This document shows positions 17,436-25,718 of a stretch of 64,000 bases of DNA, piece after piece. The DNA is taken from the NCBI GenBank assembly GCA_900112995.1, contig FONU01000012.1, positions 1-64,000 on the forward strand, given 5' to 3'. The stretch is from [Lactobacillus] rogosae (lineage in GTDB: Bacteria > Bacillota > Clostridia > Lachnospirales > Lachnospiraceae). Below the pieces are notes generated by a model. The model ran no database searches, had not been told where the DNA came from, and saw nothing but the letters and a program-made list of their open reading frames with translations. Position 1 is the stretch's first letter, and the number at the start of each line of letters is the position of its first letter. Both the position numbers and the translations under genes were made by a program.

Positions 17436-19427
17436 ATGAATATTGAAGAAATGTCAGTAAACGCAATCAGGGTTTTATCCGCTGATGCGATACAGAAAGC
17501 TAATTCAGGACATCCTGGATTACCACTTGGAACAGCACCTGTTGCTTATGAATTATTTGCAAAACATATGAATTATAATCCACACAATCCAGACTGGGTT
17601 AACAGAGATAGATTTGTGTTATCAGGTGGACACGGCTCAATGCTTCTTTATTCATTATTCCATTTATTTGGAATAGGTAATCTTTCACTTGAAGAAGTTA
17701 AGAATTTCAGACAGTTTGGTTCACTCACACCGGGTCATCCGGAATATGGACATACTGTAGGTGTTGAGGCTACAACGGGTCCATTAGGACAGGGCATGGC
17801 AATGGCAGTTGGTATGGCAATGGCAGAGGCACATCTTTCATCAGTATTTAACAAGGAAGGCTTTCCAGTTGTAGACCATTATACTTATGTACTTGGTGGA
17901 GATGGATGTATGATGGAAGGTATTTCATCAGAGTGTTTCTCACTTGCTGGTACATTAGGACTTTCAAAGCTTATTGTATTCTATGATTCAAACAATATAT
18001 CTATTGAGGGAAGCACAGATATAGCATTTACAGAAGATGTAGTTACAAGATTTAAGGCATTTGGTTTCCAGACAATAGAAGTTGAGGACGGCAACGACCT
18101 TGAAGCAATTGGCAAGGCAATAGAGGAAGCTAAGGCTGATAAGACAAGACCATCACTTATTAAGGTTAATACACTTATTGGTTATGGCTGTCCAGCTAAG
18201 CAGGGCAAGGCAAGTGCACACGGAGAACCTCTTGGTGTTGATAATGTGGCTGCTCTTAAGGAAAATATTAACTGGCCTTGCAAGGGTGATTTTGAAGTTC
18301 CTAAGGAAGTATATGACCATTACAAGGAACTTGCTGATAATATGGCAAAGGCAGAGGATAAATGGAATGAACTTTTTGCTGCATATGTGGAGAAGTATCC
18401 AGAAATGAAAGAATTATGGGATAATTACTTTGATGGATATGATATGTCCGATTTGTTCAATTCTGATGAATATTGGGCAAAAGGTGATAAGCCAGAAGCT
18501 ACAAGAAGCACAAGCGGAACTATTCTTAATATGATTAAAAAGGCAATGCCTAACTTAATAGGTGGGTCAGCAGATCTTGCACCATCTAATAAGACTAATA
18601 TGAAGGATGCCGGTGATTTCTCTAAGGATAATTATGCTGGAACTAATCTTCATTTTGGTGTAAGAGAGCAGGCTATGGCGGCAATCGGTAATGGACTTGC
18701 ACTTCACGGCGGTTTAAAAGCATTTGTTGCAACATTCTTCGTGTTCAGTGATTATGTTAAGCCAATGGCAAGACTTTCAGCACTTATGAAGCTTCCGCTT
18801 ACTTATGTATTCACACATGATAGCATTGGTGTCGGAGAAGATGGACCAACACATGAACCAATTGAACAGCTTGCTGCATTCCGTTCACTTCCTGATTTCA
18901 CAGTATTCAGACCTTGTGACAGAACAGAAACAGCAGCAGCCTGGATGTATGCAGTAGAGAATGAATGTGGTCCAACAGGACTTGTGCTTACAAGACAGAA
19001 TCTTCCACAGATGGAGGGCTCATCAAAGGATGCACTTAAGGGTGGCTATGTAATTGCTGAGTCAGAAAAGGCAGTTCCAGATGCTATTATCATAGCAAGC
19101 GGTTCAGAAGTAAGCCTTGCGGTTAATGCCAAGGAAGAACTTAAGAAATCAGGCATTGATGTAAGAGTTGTAAGTATGCCAAGTATGGAGCTTTTCGATA
19201 AGCAGTCAGCAGAATATAAGGAAAGTGTACTTCCAAATGCTGTTAGAAAGAGAGTTGCAGTAGAAGCACTTTCAGACTTTGGCTGGTACAAGTATGTAGG
19301 TCTTGACGGCAAGGTTATCGCTATGGAAGGCTTTGGCGCTTCAGGTCCAGCAGCTACATTGTTTGAACATTTTGGATTTACAGTTGATAATGTTGTTAAG
19401 ACTGTTAAAGAAGTTGTTAATGCTTAA
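17436..19427 (+). CDS. tkt: Transketolase
   Basis: A full-length 663 aa thiamine-diphosphate enzyme of the non-oxidative pentose phosphate pathway, moving two-carbon units between sugar phosphates. It shows the N-terminal ANSGHPGLPLG motif, the HGSMLLY and GHPEYGHT segments, the ThDP/metal motif GDGCMMEG, the central FGVREQAM and the pyrimidine-domain GVGEDGPTHEPIEQL. The ATG follows TGGAGG. It has its own terminator (19473-19530). The 50 bp gap after the pseudo-AAA gene leaves room for readthrough from the upstream operon. Confidence 0.97.
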   Translation: MNIEEMSVNAIRVLSADAIQKANSGHPGLPLGTAPVAYELFAKHMNYNPHNPDWVNRDRFVLSGGHGSMLLYSLFHLFGIGNLSLEEVKNFRQFGSLTPGHPEYGHTVGVEATTGPLGQGMAMAVGMAMAEAHLSSVFNKEGFPVVDHYTYVLGGDGCMMEGISSECFSLAGTLGLSKLIVFYDSNNISIEGSTDIAFTEDVVTRFKAFGFQTIEVEDGNDLEAIGKAIEEAKADKTRPSLIKVNTLIGYGCPAKQGKASAHGEPLGVDNVAALKENINWPCKGDFEVPKEVYDHYKELADNMAKAEDKWNELFAAYVEKYPEMKELWDNYFDGYDMSDLFNSDEYWAKGDKPEATRSTSGTILNMIKKAMPNLIGGSADLAPSNKTNMKDAGDFSKDNYAGTNLHFGVREQAMAAIGNGLALHGGLKAFVATFFVFSDYVKPMARLSALMKLPLTYVFTHDSIGVGEDGPTHEPIEQLAAFRSLPDFTVFRPCDRTETAAAWMYAVENECGPTGLVLTRQNLPQMEGSSKDALKGGYVIAESEKAVPDAIIIASGSEVSLAVNAKEELKKSGIDVRVVSMPSMELFDKQSAEYKESVLPNAVRKRVAVEALSDFGWYKYVGLDGKVIAMEGFGASGPAATLFEHFGFTVDNVVKTVKEVVNA

Positions 19428-19472
19428 TGTTTAATGGGATTAGGTGTTAATGGTTAGATAATAATAATATAT

Positions 19473-19530
19473 AGGACGTTTCAGATGTTTCTCTTAATGG
19501 AGAATGTCGGGAGCGTCCTTTTTATTTTTT
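19473..19530 (+). terminator. Rho-independent terminator after tkt
   Basis: AGGACG (19473-19478) pairs with CGTCCT (19514-19519), with further pairing inside, followed by a T-rich tail. Confidence 0.75.
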
Positions 19531-19582
19531 GTGTTGTGTATTGTGGAATTATGATACAATAAAATAAAAAGGTGTGATGTAA

Positions 19583-20668
19583 ATGAAAGCAAGATTATTC
19601 GTTGTAAATAAAGATACTATTATAAATACACTGGATTCAATGGAAGTATCAGTGTTTGTTCCAGAACCCAAAGGTAAATTGAGATGGTATAAAACATTAA
19701 CGGACATTATAAGTGATTTAATGCAGGTAGAAATAGGCGACTATATTTTTCTATGGGAGTCAGGTACAGAAAATATTTATGGAGTATACAGGGCTGTCTC
19801 TTTACCGTTTTACAGAAAAGACGTTGGAGTAAATGCTATATTTCATATAAAAATTAGCGAAGCATATGTATTTGAAAGACCGATTAATGAATACGATGTA
19901 ATTAATAATCCATATATGAAAAATAAATTGTGGAATATTATCGGAAAGAAAGTAGCAGGTAAGGCAAGAGGGTCAAGTCCGGTTACACCAGAGGAAATGC
20001 AGTTTTTAATACAATCTTTGATAGATGTCAATGATTCCCAGTATGAATTTATAAGAGAATATGACGTGATTGAAGTTGAAGACGAAATCACTTTAGATTA
20101 TAACAATGAGAATAATCTAAAAGTTCCTGATAGTCTGTATGATTATGATTATGAGCCACTAAGAGTCCGAAGCGGCAATTGCATAAGATACGAAAAAGCA
20201 ATTGAGTGTATATTAAATCAATTGTTCAGGGATAGAAGAAACGATAAATTGGCTGAACTTGATATAGTACGGGAAGATGTTATGTGGTATGCCAATTATC
20301 TGCCATATGGACTTGAAAGGTCTGAAATAGATTATATGGTAATGGAAAGTGTAGACGGTGTGGTTATAAACAGTATCGTTGTAATAGAACTTCAACGTGA
20401 TGTGATTGACCTTGATCACATAAACAGATGTTTAAAGTATTCTAAATGGGTTGCTGAATCAGTAACAAATGGAAAGAATATTGTAAGACCTGTGATTATA
20501 TGTGGAGAAAACTCAAGAACTGTTAATAAAGGACTGAAAGATAAAGATATAAAATCTGCAATAAAGAGTCTGCCTGAAATTTATGGGTTTAAAGAAATAG
20601 ACATATATACATATAGAATTGATGATGAAATAACATTTAATAAATATGAGGAAGAAAATGATGAATAA
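19583..20668 (+). CDS. EVE/PUA-like domain fused to a DUF91/PD-(D/E)xK-type nuclease domain
   Basis: A 361 aa protein with two parts. Residues 1-150 resemble the EVE/PUA-like fold (KARLFVVN, GDYIFLW, GVYRAVS), which in known proteins reads modified bases. Residues 200-361 resemble the NucS/DUF91 nuclease fold, with D250 (EIDYMVM) and E269-L-Q271 (VIELQRD), followed by a LDHINRCLKYSKW helix. The last catalytic position is Gln where Lys is usual, so activity is uncertain. Its end overlaps the putative restriction enzyme gene and a methyltransferase follows, which suggests a role in restriction of foreign or modified DNA (inference). TGATACAAT about 23 bp upstream is a plausible extended -10. 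Confidence 0.6.
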   Translation: MKARLFVVNKDTIINTLDSMEVSVFVPEPKGKLRWYKTLTDIISDLMQVEIGDYIFLWESGTENIYGVYRAVSLPFYRKDVGVNAIFHIKISEAYVFERPINEYDVINNPYMKNKLWNIIGKKVAGKARGSSPVTPEEMQFLIQSLIDVNDSQYEFIREYDVIEVEDEITLDYNNENNLKVPDSLYDYDYEPLRVRSGNCIRYEKAIECILNQLFRDRRNDKLAELDIVREDVMWYANYLPYGLERSEIDYMVMESVDGVVINSIVVIELQRDVIDLDHINRCLKYSKWVAESVTNGKNIVRPVIICGENSRTVNKGLKDKDIKSAIKSLPEIYGFKEIDIYTYRIDDEITFNKYEEENDE

Positions 20669-22049
20669 TGCAGATTATGGTCTGAGCTTACAAAAGAAAA
20701 TTTGTGAAAAATATAATTTAGATATTAATAATCAGGCAGAAGCACAGTTTAATGCTAATTATAACAGCGAGTATGATTCTGAATTAGAGAAGGTTATACC
20801 TATTATTTTTGAGAAAGTTAACGCAGTTCCTATAAGTCTGCTTACATATACACAGGAATTGACTAAAGGAAGACAGACAACTTCACCACATAATTTTATG
20901 CTGGATAATGGCAAGACCCTTTCTATCAGAACGACAAAGAACAGTGATAAAGTCGCTCCAAGAACAGTTGGACAGGCTGGTTTTGGTATACTCAATGAAT
21001 ATTTTGCAGATATATATGGCAGTCAGATTAATAGTCAGGAGGATGTCAGAGTGCTTATTTATGAGCATATACATGAAATTTTGCCCGTATTTATTGATAA
21101 TTTATTCCAGTCTGATTATACGGTGTTATTTTCAAGAAAGAATATATATGATGTGCAGTTGATAAAAAGTGAGGAGCTGGCTGAGTATTCATTTACAAGA
21201 GATGAATTTCGATTTACGAGAGATTTGTCTAATTGGACAGAAAGTACGACATTGAAATATCATAACAAGTCTATAGCAGAGATACAGACACATAAAGGAA
21301 GAACATTTAAGTTCAGATTTATTATATCCAGTATTCCGGAATGGTTCAGTATAGTAAAAGAAACTAATGAAACATTGGGAATGTCTGCTGAGGGTGCTGT
21401 TTGTGACTATTTTAATTTGAAAAAGCCGGAGAGTTTCCAAAAACGAGTTATGAAATCGTATGTTGAAAAATTAATGCCTGTAGTAAAGAAGGCATTTGAA
21501 GAACTGCCAGCGGCAATAGAACACAGTGGTTCAACAGTAGGTGAACGTGGAGGACAAAGCAAGTGTTCGTATGATTTTGTGTTAAAAGGTAACCAGACTT
21601 TATCATTAAAAACCAATAAAGGTAAAATGGTGTGTCCTCCGGAAGTAGGACAACCGGGATCTAAGACATGTCTTTTGTATTTTAAGGAGTTTCTTAAAGA
21701 AGGAATAACGGAAGTTACCAGGGAAGCCTTTAAGAAAATGGTCTTGACACAGATTGATAAGATTATGCCTATATATGTTGAAAATCTTTTTGATTCTGAC
21801 TGGTTATTGTGGATATATGAAGTAAAGGATGCTTTTGATTATTTAGCTATATCTAAGGACGATATTAAGGACTTTGAATGGGAGTTTGATAAATTTACAT
21901 TTACAAAGCAAACGGTTGATGAATGGAATGAAAGTAATACTGTAAAATATAATGGAATGTCAGTTGGAGAATTTCAGGTACATAAGAATCGAAATTGTTA
22001 CAAGTTCAGATTTAATATGCCTAATCTGCTTAGATTAATAAAAAAATAA
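20658..22049 (+). CDS. Putative type II restriction endonuclease with internal duplication
   Basis: A 463 aa protein built of two homologous halves (about 1-230 and 235-463). Matching blocks include LPVFIDNLFQSD / MPIYVENLFDSD, NWTESTTLKYHNKS / EWNESNTVKYNGMS and EIQTHKGRTFKFRF / EFQVHKNRNCYKFRF. The likely nuclease core in half 2 is D306 with SLK ending at K318. The equivalent residues in half 1 are N79 and R91 with identical spacing, so half 1 looks inactive. The role is inferred from the cytosine methyltransferase next door; I do not recognise the family. The start at 20658 follows GAGGAAG and overlaps the previous gene. Confidence 0.6.
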   Translation: MMNNADYGLSLQKKICEKYNLDINNQAEAQFNANYNSEYDSELEKVIPIIFEKVNAVPISLLTYTQELTKGRQTTSPHNFMLDNGKTLSIRTTKNSDKVAPRTVGQAGFGILNEYFADIYGSQINSQEDVRVLIYEHIHEILPVFIDNLFQSDYTVLFSRKNIYDVQLIKSEELAEYSFTRDEFRFTRDLSNWTESTTLKYHNKSIAEIQTHKGRTFKFRFIISSIPEWFSIVKETNETLGMSAEGAVCDYFNLKKPESFQKRVMKSYVEKLMPVVKKAFEELPAAIEHSGSTVGERGGQSKCSYDFVLKGNQTLSLKTNKGKMVCPPEVGQPGSKTCLLYFKEFLKEGITEVTREAFKKMVLTQIDKIMPIYVENLFDSDWLLWIYEVKDAFDYLAISKDDIKDFEWEFDKFTFTKQTVDEWNESNTVKYNGMSVGEFQVHKNRNCYKFRFNMPNLLRLIKK

Positions 22050-22059
22050 GCGAAAAAAA

Positions 22060-22088
22060 TTGACAAAGATTATTGTATTATGTAAACT
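22060..22088 (+). promoter_or_regulatory. Promoter of the methyltransferase gene
   Basis: TTGACA (22060-22065) and TAAACT (22083-22088) are separated by 17 bp, starting 10 bp after the endonuclease stop codon. This gives the methyltransferase expression independent of the nuclease, as restriction-modification loci need. Confidence 0.65.
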
Positions 22089-22140
22089 AGATATAAATAC
22101 ATGTGAAGTGGACAAACTAATGTTCAGAGGAGATACTATA

Positions 22141-23421
22141 ATGTCAGAATATTATACGATTCAGGATATAGCTTTAAAGACAGGAAAGAGCCAGAAGACA
22201 ATTAGAAGGCATATAGCTGCAAAGAAATTAAAGGCTTCAAGAATTCAGAATAAGTGGAGAATATTGCTAGATGATTATGACAGATGGATACAGTCAGGGG
22301 ATTGTGAAGAGGCTAATGATAAGGATACATTTGCAATTATGGGAAGCAATACAGCTACAGCATATAACGATGTTGTGAACTGGATTGATGTCAAAGATGA
22401 ATGTACTAAAGAAGAGTATGATGGCTGGAAGCATAATGAGTTAAGAAATGGATATAATTTTGTTGATTTATTCTCAGGAGCAGGTGGATTAAGCTGTGGA
22501 CTGACTATGGCAGGATTTACTCCGGTTGCATCAATTGAAATAATGCCAGAAGCTGTTGAAACATATAAGTATAATTTTGTAGGGCAGAAGAATTATAAAG
22601 AGGATGTTGAAGCAAGGGATATCAGAACCGAAGAAGCAAAGAAAGCTTTATATGAGAGTATTGGTGACAGACATATTCATTTATTGGCAGGCGGTTTCCC
22701 ATGCCAGGGATTCAGTCTTGCTGGAAACAGGGTTGTAACAGATGAAAGAAACAGCCTTTATTTAGAAATGTTAAAAATAGTTGATCATATAAAGCCTGAA
22801 TATATTGTAATGGAAAATGTTGAAGGTCTTAGGTCTATGCTGAACGGCAAAATAGAAGAAAAGATAATTTCAGACTATAGAGAAATAGGCTATGAAATTA
22901 ATGTTACTGTGCTTAATAGTGCTGATTATGGTGTGGCACAGACAAGGCGGAGAGTTATATTTATAGGTAACAGAATTGGAGGAACTAATTACCATCCAAA
23001 ACCTTTTATGGAGGAATACAAAACACTTGGTGAAGAAATACAAAGATTTATGGATATGCCAGAGAATAAATCAATAAATCATATTTTCAGCAGGCATACT
23101 GAGGATATGAAAAAGCGTATTATGAATGTACCAGAAGGTATGAGCTTATATGGCAATTATTCTGATGCGTGGAAGAAATCTCCATGGGATAAACCATCAT
23201 GTACAGTTAAGGAGAACCATGGCGGGGTTAATCTTCATCCTAAGCTTCCAAGAGTGCTGACGCCGAGAGAACTTGCCGCGTTGCAGTCTTTCCCCGATGA
23301 TTTTATATTTAAAGGATCTAAAAAATGGCAGCTGGTACAGATAGGCAATGCTGTACCACCATTGCTTGGAAGGGCGATAGGTGTTGCTGTAACAAAAGCA
23401 TTAAAGGAAAATGATATTTAA
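22141..23421 (+). CDS. DNA (cytosine-5) methyltransferase with N-terminal HTH
   Basis: A 426 aa enzyme that methylates C5 of cytosine in a DNA target. Canonical motifs are motif I NFVDLFSGAGGLSCG, motif IV GGFPCQGFS with catalytic C188, motif VI MENVEG, motif VIII QTRRRV and motif X IGNAVPP. The target-recognition region lies between motifs VIII and IX. The first 55 residues are an excisionase/MerR-like helix-turn-helix (YYTIQDIALKTGKSQKTIRRHI), an unusual addition that could bind its own promoter. The ATG at 22141 follows AGAGGAGA; the open frame extends upstream to 22060, but that part overlaps the promoter. Confidence 0.93.
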   Translation: MSEYYTIQDIALKTGKSQKTIRRHIAAKKLKASRIQNKWRILLDDYDRWIQSGDCEEANDKDTFAIMGSNTATAYNDVVNWIDVKDECTKEEYDGWKHNELRNGYNFVDLFSGAGGLSCGLTMAGFTPVASIEIMPEAVETYKYNFVGQKNYKEDVEARDIRTEEAKKALYESIGDRHIHLLAGGFPCQGFSLAGNRVVTDERNSLYLEMLKIVDHIKPEYIVMENVEGLRSMLNGKIEEKIISDYREIGYEINVTVLNSADYGVAQTRRRVIFIGNRIGGTNYHPKPFMEEYKTLGEEIQRFMDMPENKSINHIFSRHTEDMKKRIMNVPEGMSLYGNYSDAWKKSPWDKPSCTVKENHGGVNLHPKLPRVLTPRELAALQSFPDDFIFKGSKKWQLVQIGNAVPPLLGRAIGVAVTKALKENDI

Positions 23422-23579
23422 TTAATTTGAACTGTTGGGAATTAAAAGGACCTTAAGCCATTTATAAGCAGGCTTGTGTGAATATTCAGTTATTAAATAA
23501 GAATAACGGGAATAATGTAATGTAATAGTTAAAAGTACACAAAATACATATAAAATACAATAAATTATCATATATTTAC

Positions 23580-23608
23580 TTGAAAAAATAAAGACAGGGG
23601 TATATACT
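23580..23608 (+). promoter_or_regulatory. Promoter of the alcohol dehydrogenase gene
   Basis: TTGAAA (23580-23585) and TATACT (23603-23608) are separated by 17 bp. Confidence 0.7.
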
Positions 23609-23621
23609 ATTAATATAGAGA

Positions 23622-23639
23622 TTGTTAGAGAATTAACAA
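23622..23639 (+). promoter_or_regulatory. Rex (redox repressor) operator
   Basis: TTGTTAGAGAATTAACAA matches the established Rex consensus TTGTTAANNNNTTAACAA except for one base. It lies 14 bp downstream of the -10 box, a position suited to repression of alcohol dehydrogenase when the NADH/NAD ratio is low. Confidence 0.8.
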
Positions 23640-23688
23640 TCCATTCGAATCACTTATTAATATTTTTATTTATAGGAGGTATTGGGTT

Positions 23689-24900
23689 ATGGTACGTTTT
23701 ACATTACCAAGAGATTTATATCATGGTAAAGGAGCTCTTGAAGCACTTAAGACTCTTAAAGGAAAGAAGGCTATCATCTGTGTTGGTGGTGGTTCAATGA
23801 AGCGTTTCGGATTTCTTCAGAGAGCAGAAGATTATCTTAAGGAAGCTGGAATGGAAGTTAAGTTATTCGAGGGTATCGAATCAGACCCTTCAGTTGATAC
23901 AGTTATGAAGGGTGCAAAGGTTATGGAAGAATATCAGCCAGACTGGATAGTAGCTATTGGTGGTGGTTCTCCTATCGATGCAGCCAAGGCTATGTGGATT
24001 AAATATGAATATCCAGATACAACATTTGAGGATATGTGCAAGGTATTCGGCTTACCAAAGCTTCGTACGAAAGCTCATTTCTGTGCAGTCTCATCTACAT
24101 CAGGTACAGCTACAGAAGTTACAGCATTCTCAGTTATAACAGATTATGAGAAAGGTATTAAATATCCATTAGCTGACTTTGAGATTACACCAGATGTAGC
24201 TATTGTTGATCCAGAGCTTGCAGAGACAATGCCTAAGAAGCTTGTAGCACATACAGGTATGGATGCTATGACACACGCCATTGAGGCATATGTATCTACA
24301 GCTAACTGCGATTATACAGATGCACTTGCACTTCATGCTATGAAGATGATTAAGGACGATCTTGTTGGTTCATATAACGAAGATATGGAAAAGAGAGATG
24401 CAATGCACAATGCACAGTGTCTTGCAGGTATGGCATTCTCTAACGCATTACTTGGTATCGTTCATTCAATGGCACATAAGACTGGTGCAGCGTTTGAAGG
24501 CGGACATATTATCCACGGTGCAGCTAATGCTATGTATCTTCCAAAGGTTATCAAGTACAATTCTAAGGATGAGACAGCAGCTAAGCGTTATGCATACATA
24601 GCTGACTTCTTAGGATTAGGCGGTGATACAACAGAAGCTAAGATTGATAACTTAATCGCAATGCTTCGTAAGATGAATGATGAGCTTAATATTCCACAGT
24701 GCATTAAGAACTATGGCGAAGGTGGTCTTCCAGCAGAACAGGGAATTGTTCCAGAAGATGAATTCCTTGCTAAGCTCCCAGAAGTAGCAGCTAATGCAAT
24801 CAGCGATGCTTGTACAGGTTCTAACCCACGTCAGCCAAGTCAGGAAGAGATGGAGAAGCTCCTTAAGTGCTGCTACTATGATACAGAAGTAGATTTCTAA
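23689..24900 (+). CDS. Iron-containing alcohol dehydrogenase
   Basis: A 403 aa group III dehydrogenase that interconverts aldehydes and alcohols with NAD(P)H, most likely part of fermentative NADH disposal. It has the GGGS nucleotide-binding turns (CVGGGS, AIGGGSPIDAAK), the SSTSGTATEVT loop and metal ligands in DPELAETMP, HTGMDAMTHAIE, GIVHSMAHKTGAAF and GHIIHGAANA. The highly used start codon follows AGGAGG. The leader carries a Rex operator. It is close in form to butanol dehydrogenase-like enzymes; the true substrate cannot be read from the sequence. A strong terminator follows. Confidence 0.93.
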   Translation: MVRFTLPRDLYHGKGALEALKTLKGKKAIICVGGGSMKRFGFLQRAEDYLKEAGMEVKLFEGIESDPSVDTVMKGAKVMEEYQPDWIVAIGGGSPIDAAKAMWIKYEYPDTTFEDMCKVFGLPKLRTKAHFCAVSSTSGTATEVTAFSVITDYEKGIKYPLADFEITPDVAIVDPELAETMPKKLVAHTGMDAMTHAIEAYVSTANCDYTDALALHAMKMIKDDLVGSYNEDMEKRDAMHNAQCLAGMAFSNALLGIVHSMAHKTGAAFEGGHIIHGAANAMYLPKVIKYNSKDETAAKRYAYIADFLGLGGDTTEAKIDNLIAMLRKMNDELNIPQCIKNYGEGGLPAEQGIVPEDEFLAKLPEVAANAISDACTGSNPRQPSQEEMEKLLKCCYYDTEVDF

Positions 24901-24940
24901 TATTGTCAGTTTAATTTTCTTATTTTCATAATATTTCGGA

Positions 24941-24975
24941 CAGAGTGGTGCATTATGTACCGCTCTGTTTTTTGT
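24941..24975 (+). terminator. Terminator after the alcohol dehydrogenase gene
   Basis: CAGAGTGGT (24941-24949) pairs with ACCGCTCTG (24959-24967), followed by six T. Confidence 0.85.
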
Positions 24976-25260
24976 TAAAATATAAGTATAAAAATTCAAA
25001 AGGATGCAACAATTTATCTTAAAATGTTGCATCCTTTGAATATTTGTTCTACTCAGAGAATACAATATGTAGCAAAATATAAATATATGGGTATGGTTAC
25101 AAGCCTATTATCCGGATTACACAGAGGTCGGGATAACAGGCTTATTATCCACAAATGCGTATACAATAATGATTAATTTGCAAACAATTCAAATAATTAA
25201 ATGTAACACGCAAGAGTAAGAAATAATTTAAAAATAAATTAAAAATAATCAAAAAAAGAG
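24976..25260. other. Non-coding gap with two inverted repeats
   Basis: No gene was found here. A near-perfect 13-14 bp hairpin lies at 24997-25038 (AAAGGATGCAACA and its complement) without a U tract. A second inverted repeat, AAGCCTATTATCC (25101-25113) with GGATAACAGGCTT (25131-25143), has one mismatch. A perfect DnaA box TTATCCACA sits at 25145-25153. The rest is very AT-rich. Confidence 0.5.
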
Positions 25261-25289
25261 TTGACAAATGTATAAGTGAGTGTTAATAT
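25261..25289 (+). promoter_or_regulatory. Promoter of a short terminated transcript
   Basis: TTGACA (25261-25266) and TAATAT (25284-25289) are separated by 17 bp. The only thing between it and the terminator at 25577 is an AT-rich leader and a five-codon reading frame. Confidence 0.55.
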
Positions 25290-25558
25290 ACAATTACAAA
25301 CAAACAAGACCTTAAACATATTAATAAATCGATATAACTACATATATTAATCATATTAAAGAAGACAAGTTCAGCAGACAATATATTAATACATAGAATA
25401 TATCGATACCATTCATTAAGAATGTTAATATAAATTATAAGGAATTGAGAAAGGCAGGTATAATCCAATGGAAATATAACACATACCAAGCATTATTAAT
25501 AATTATATTCATTGTAGAATAGTTAATTAAAGAAAGTAATGATTTGGAGGAAGAACAA

Positions 25559-25576
25559 TTGAATAACTCAAAGTAA
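25559..25576 (+). CDS. Five-codon leader reading frame (tentative)
   Basis: A strong GGAGG (25546-25550) stands 8 nt before TTG-AAT-AAC-TCA-AAG-TAA, which would encode only MNNSK. The stop codon directly abuts a terminator hairpin, an arrangement typical of translation-coupled attenuation. It could also be the remnant of a deleted gene whose ribosome binding site survived. Confidence 0.35.
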   Translation: MNNSK

Positions 25577-25618
25577 CGGTTACTATATTACATAGCGATA
25601 ATATAGTAGCCGTTTTTT
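25577..25618 (+). terminator. Terminator or attenuator before the ABC operon
   Basis: CGGTTACTATATTA pairs with TAATATAGTAGCCG over 14 bp (one G-T pair) around CATAGCGA, followed by TTTTTT. It lies about 100 bp before the ABC ATPase gene. Confidence 0.85.
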
Positions 25619-25643
25619 ATTTAATAGGAAATTCTTTCTTATA

Positions 25644-25672
25644 TTGCAATAGGTAACCATAAGTGGTAATAT
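25644..25672 (+). promoter_or_regulatory. Possible promoter of the MacB-type ABC operon
   Basis: TTGCAA (25644-25649) and TAATAT (25667-25672) are separated by 17 bp. TAAGTGGT (25660-25667) can pair with ACCACCTA (25690-25697), a possible operator or leader stem. Confidence 0.4.
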
Positions 25673-25718
25673 CAAACTAAAGTTAGAACCACCTAACCCG
25701 TGATATAAGGAGGCAGAT

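Noticed and set aside
25129-25145. Homing endonuclease (I-SceI-like) site
   Set aside because: It differs from the I-SceI site at several positions and there is no intron or endonuclease gene nearby.
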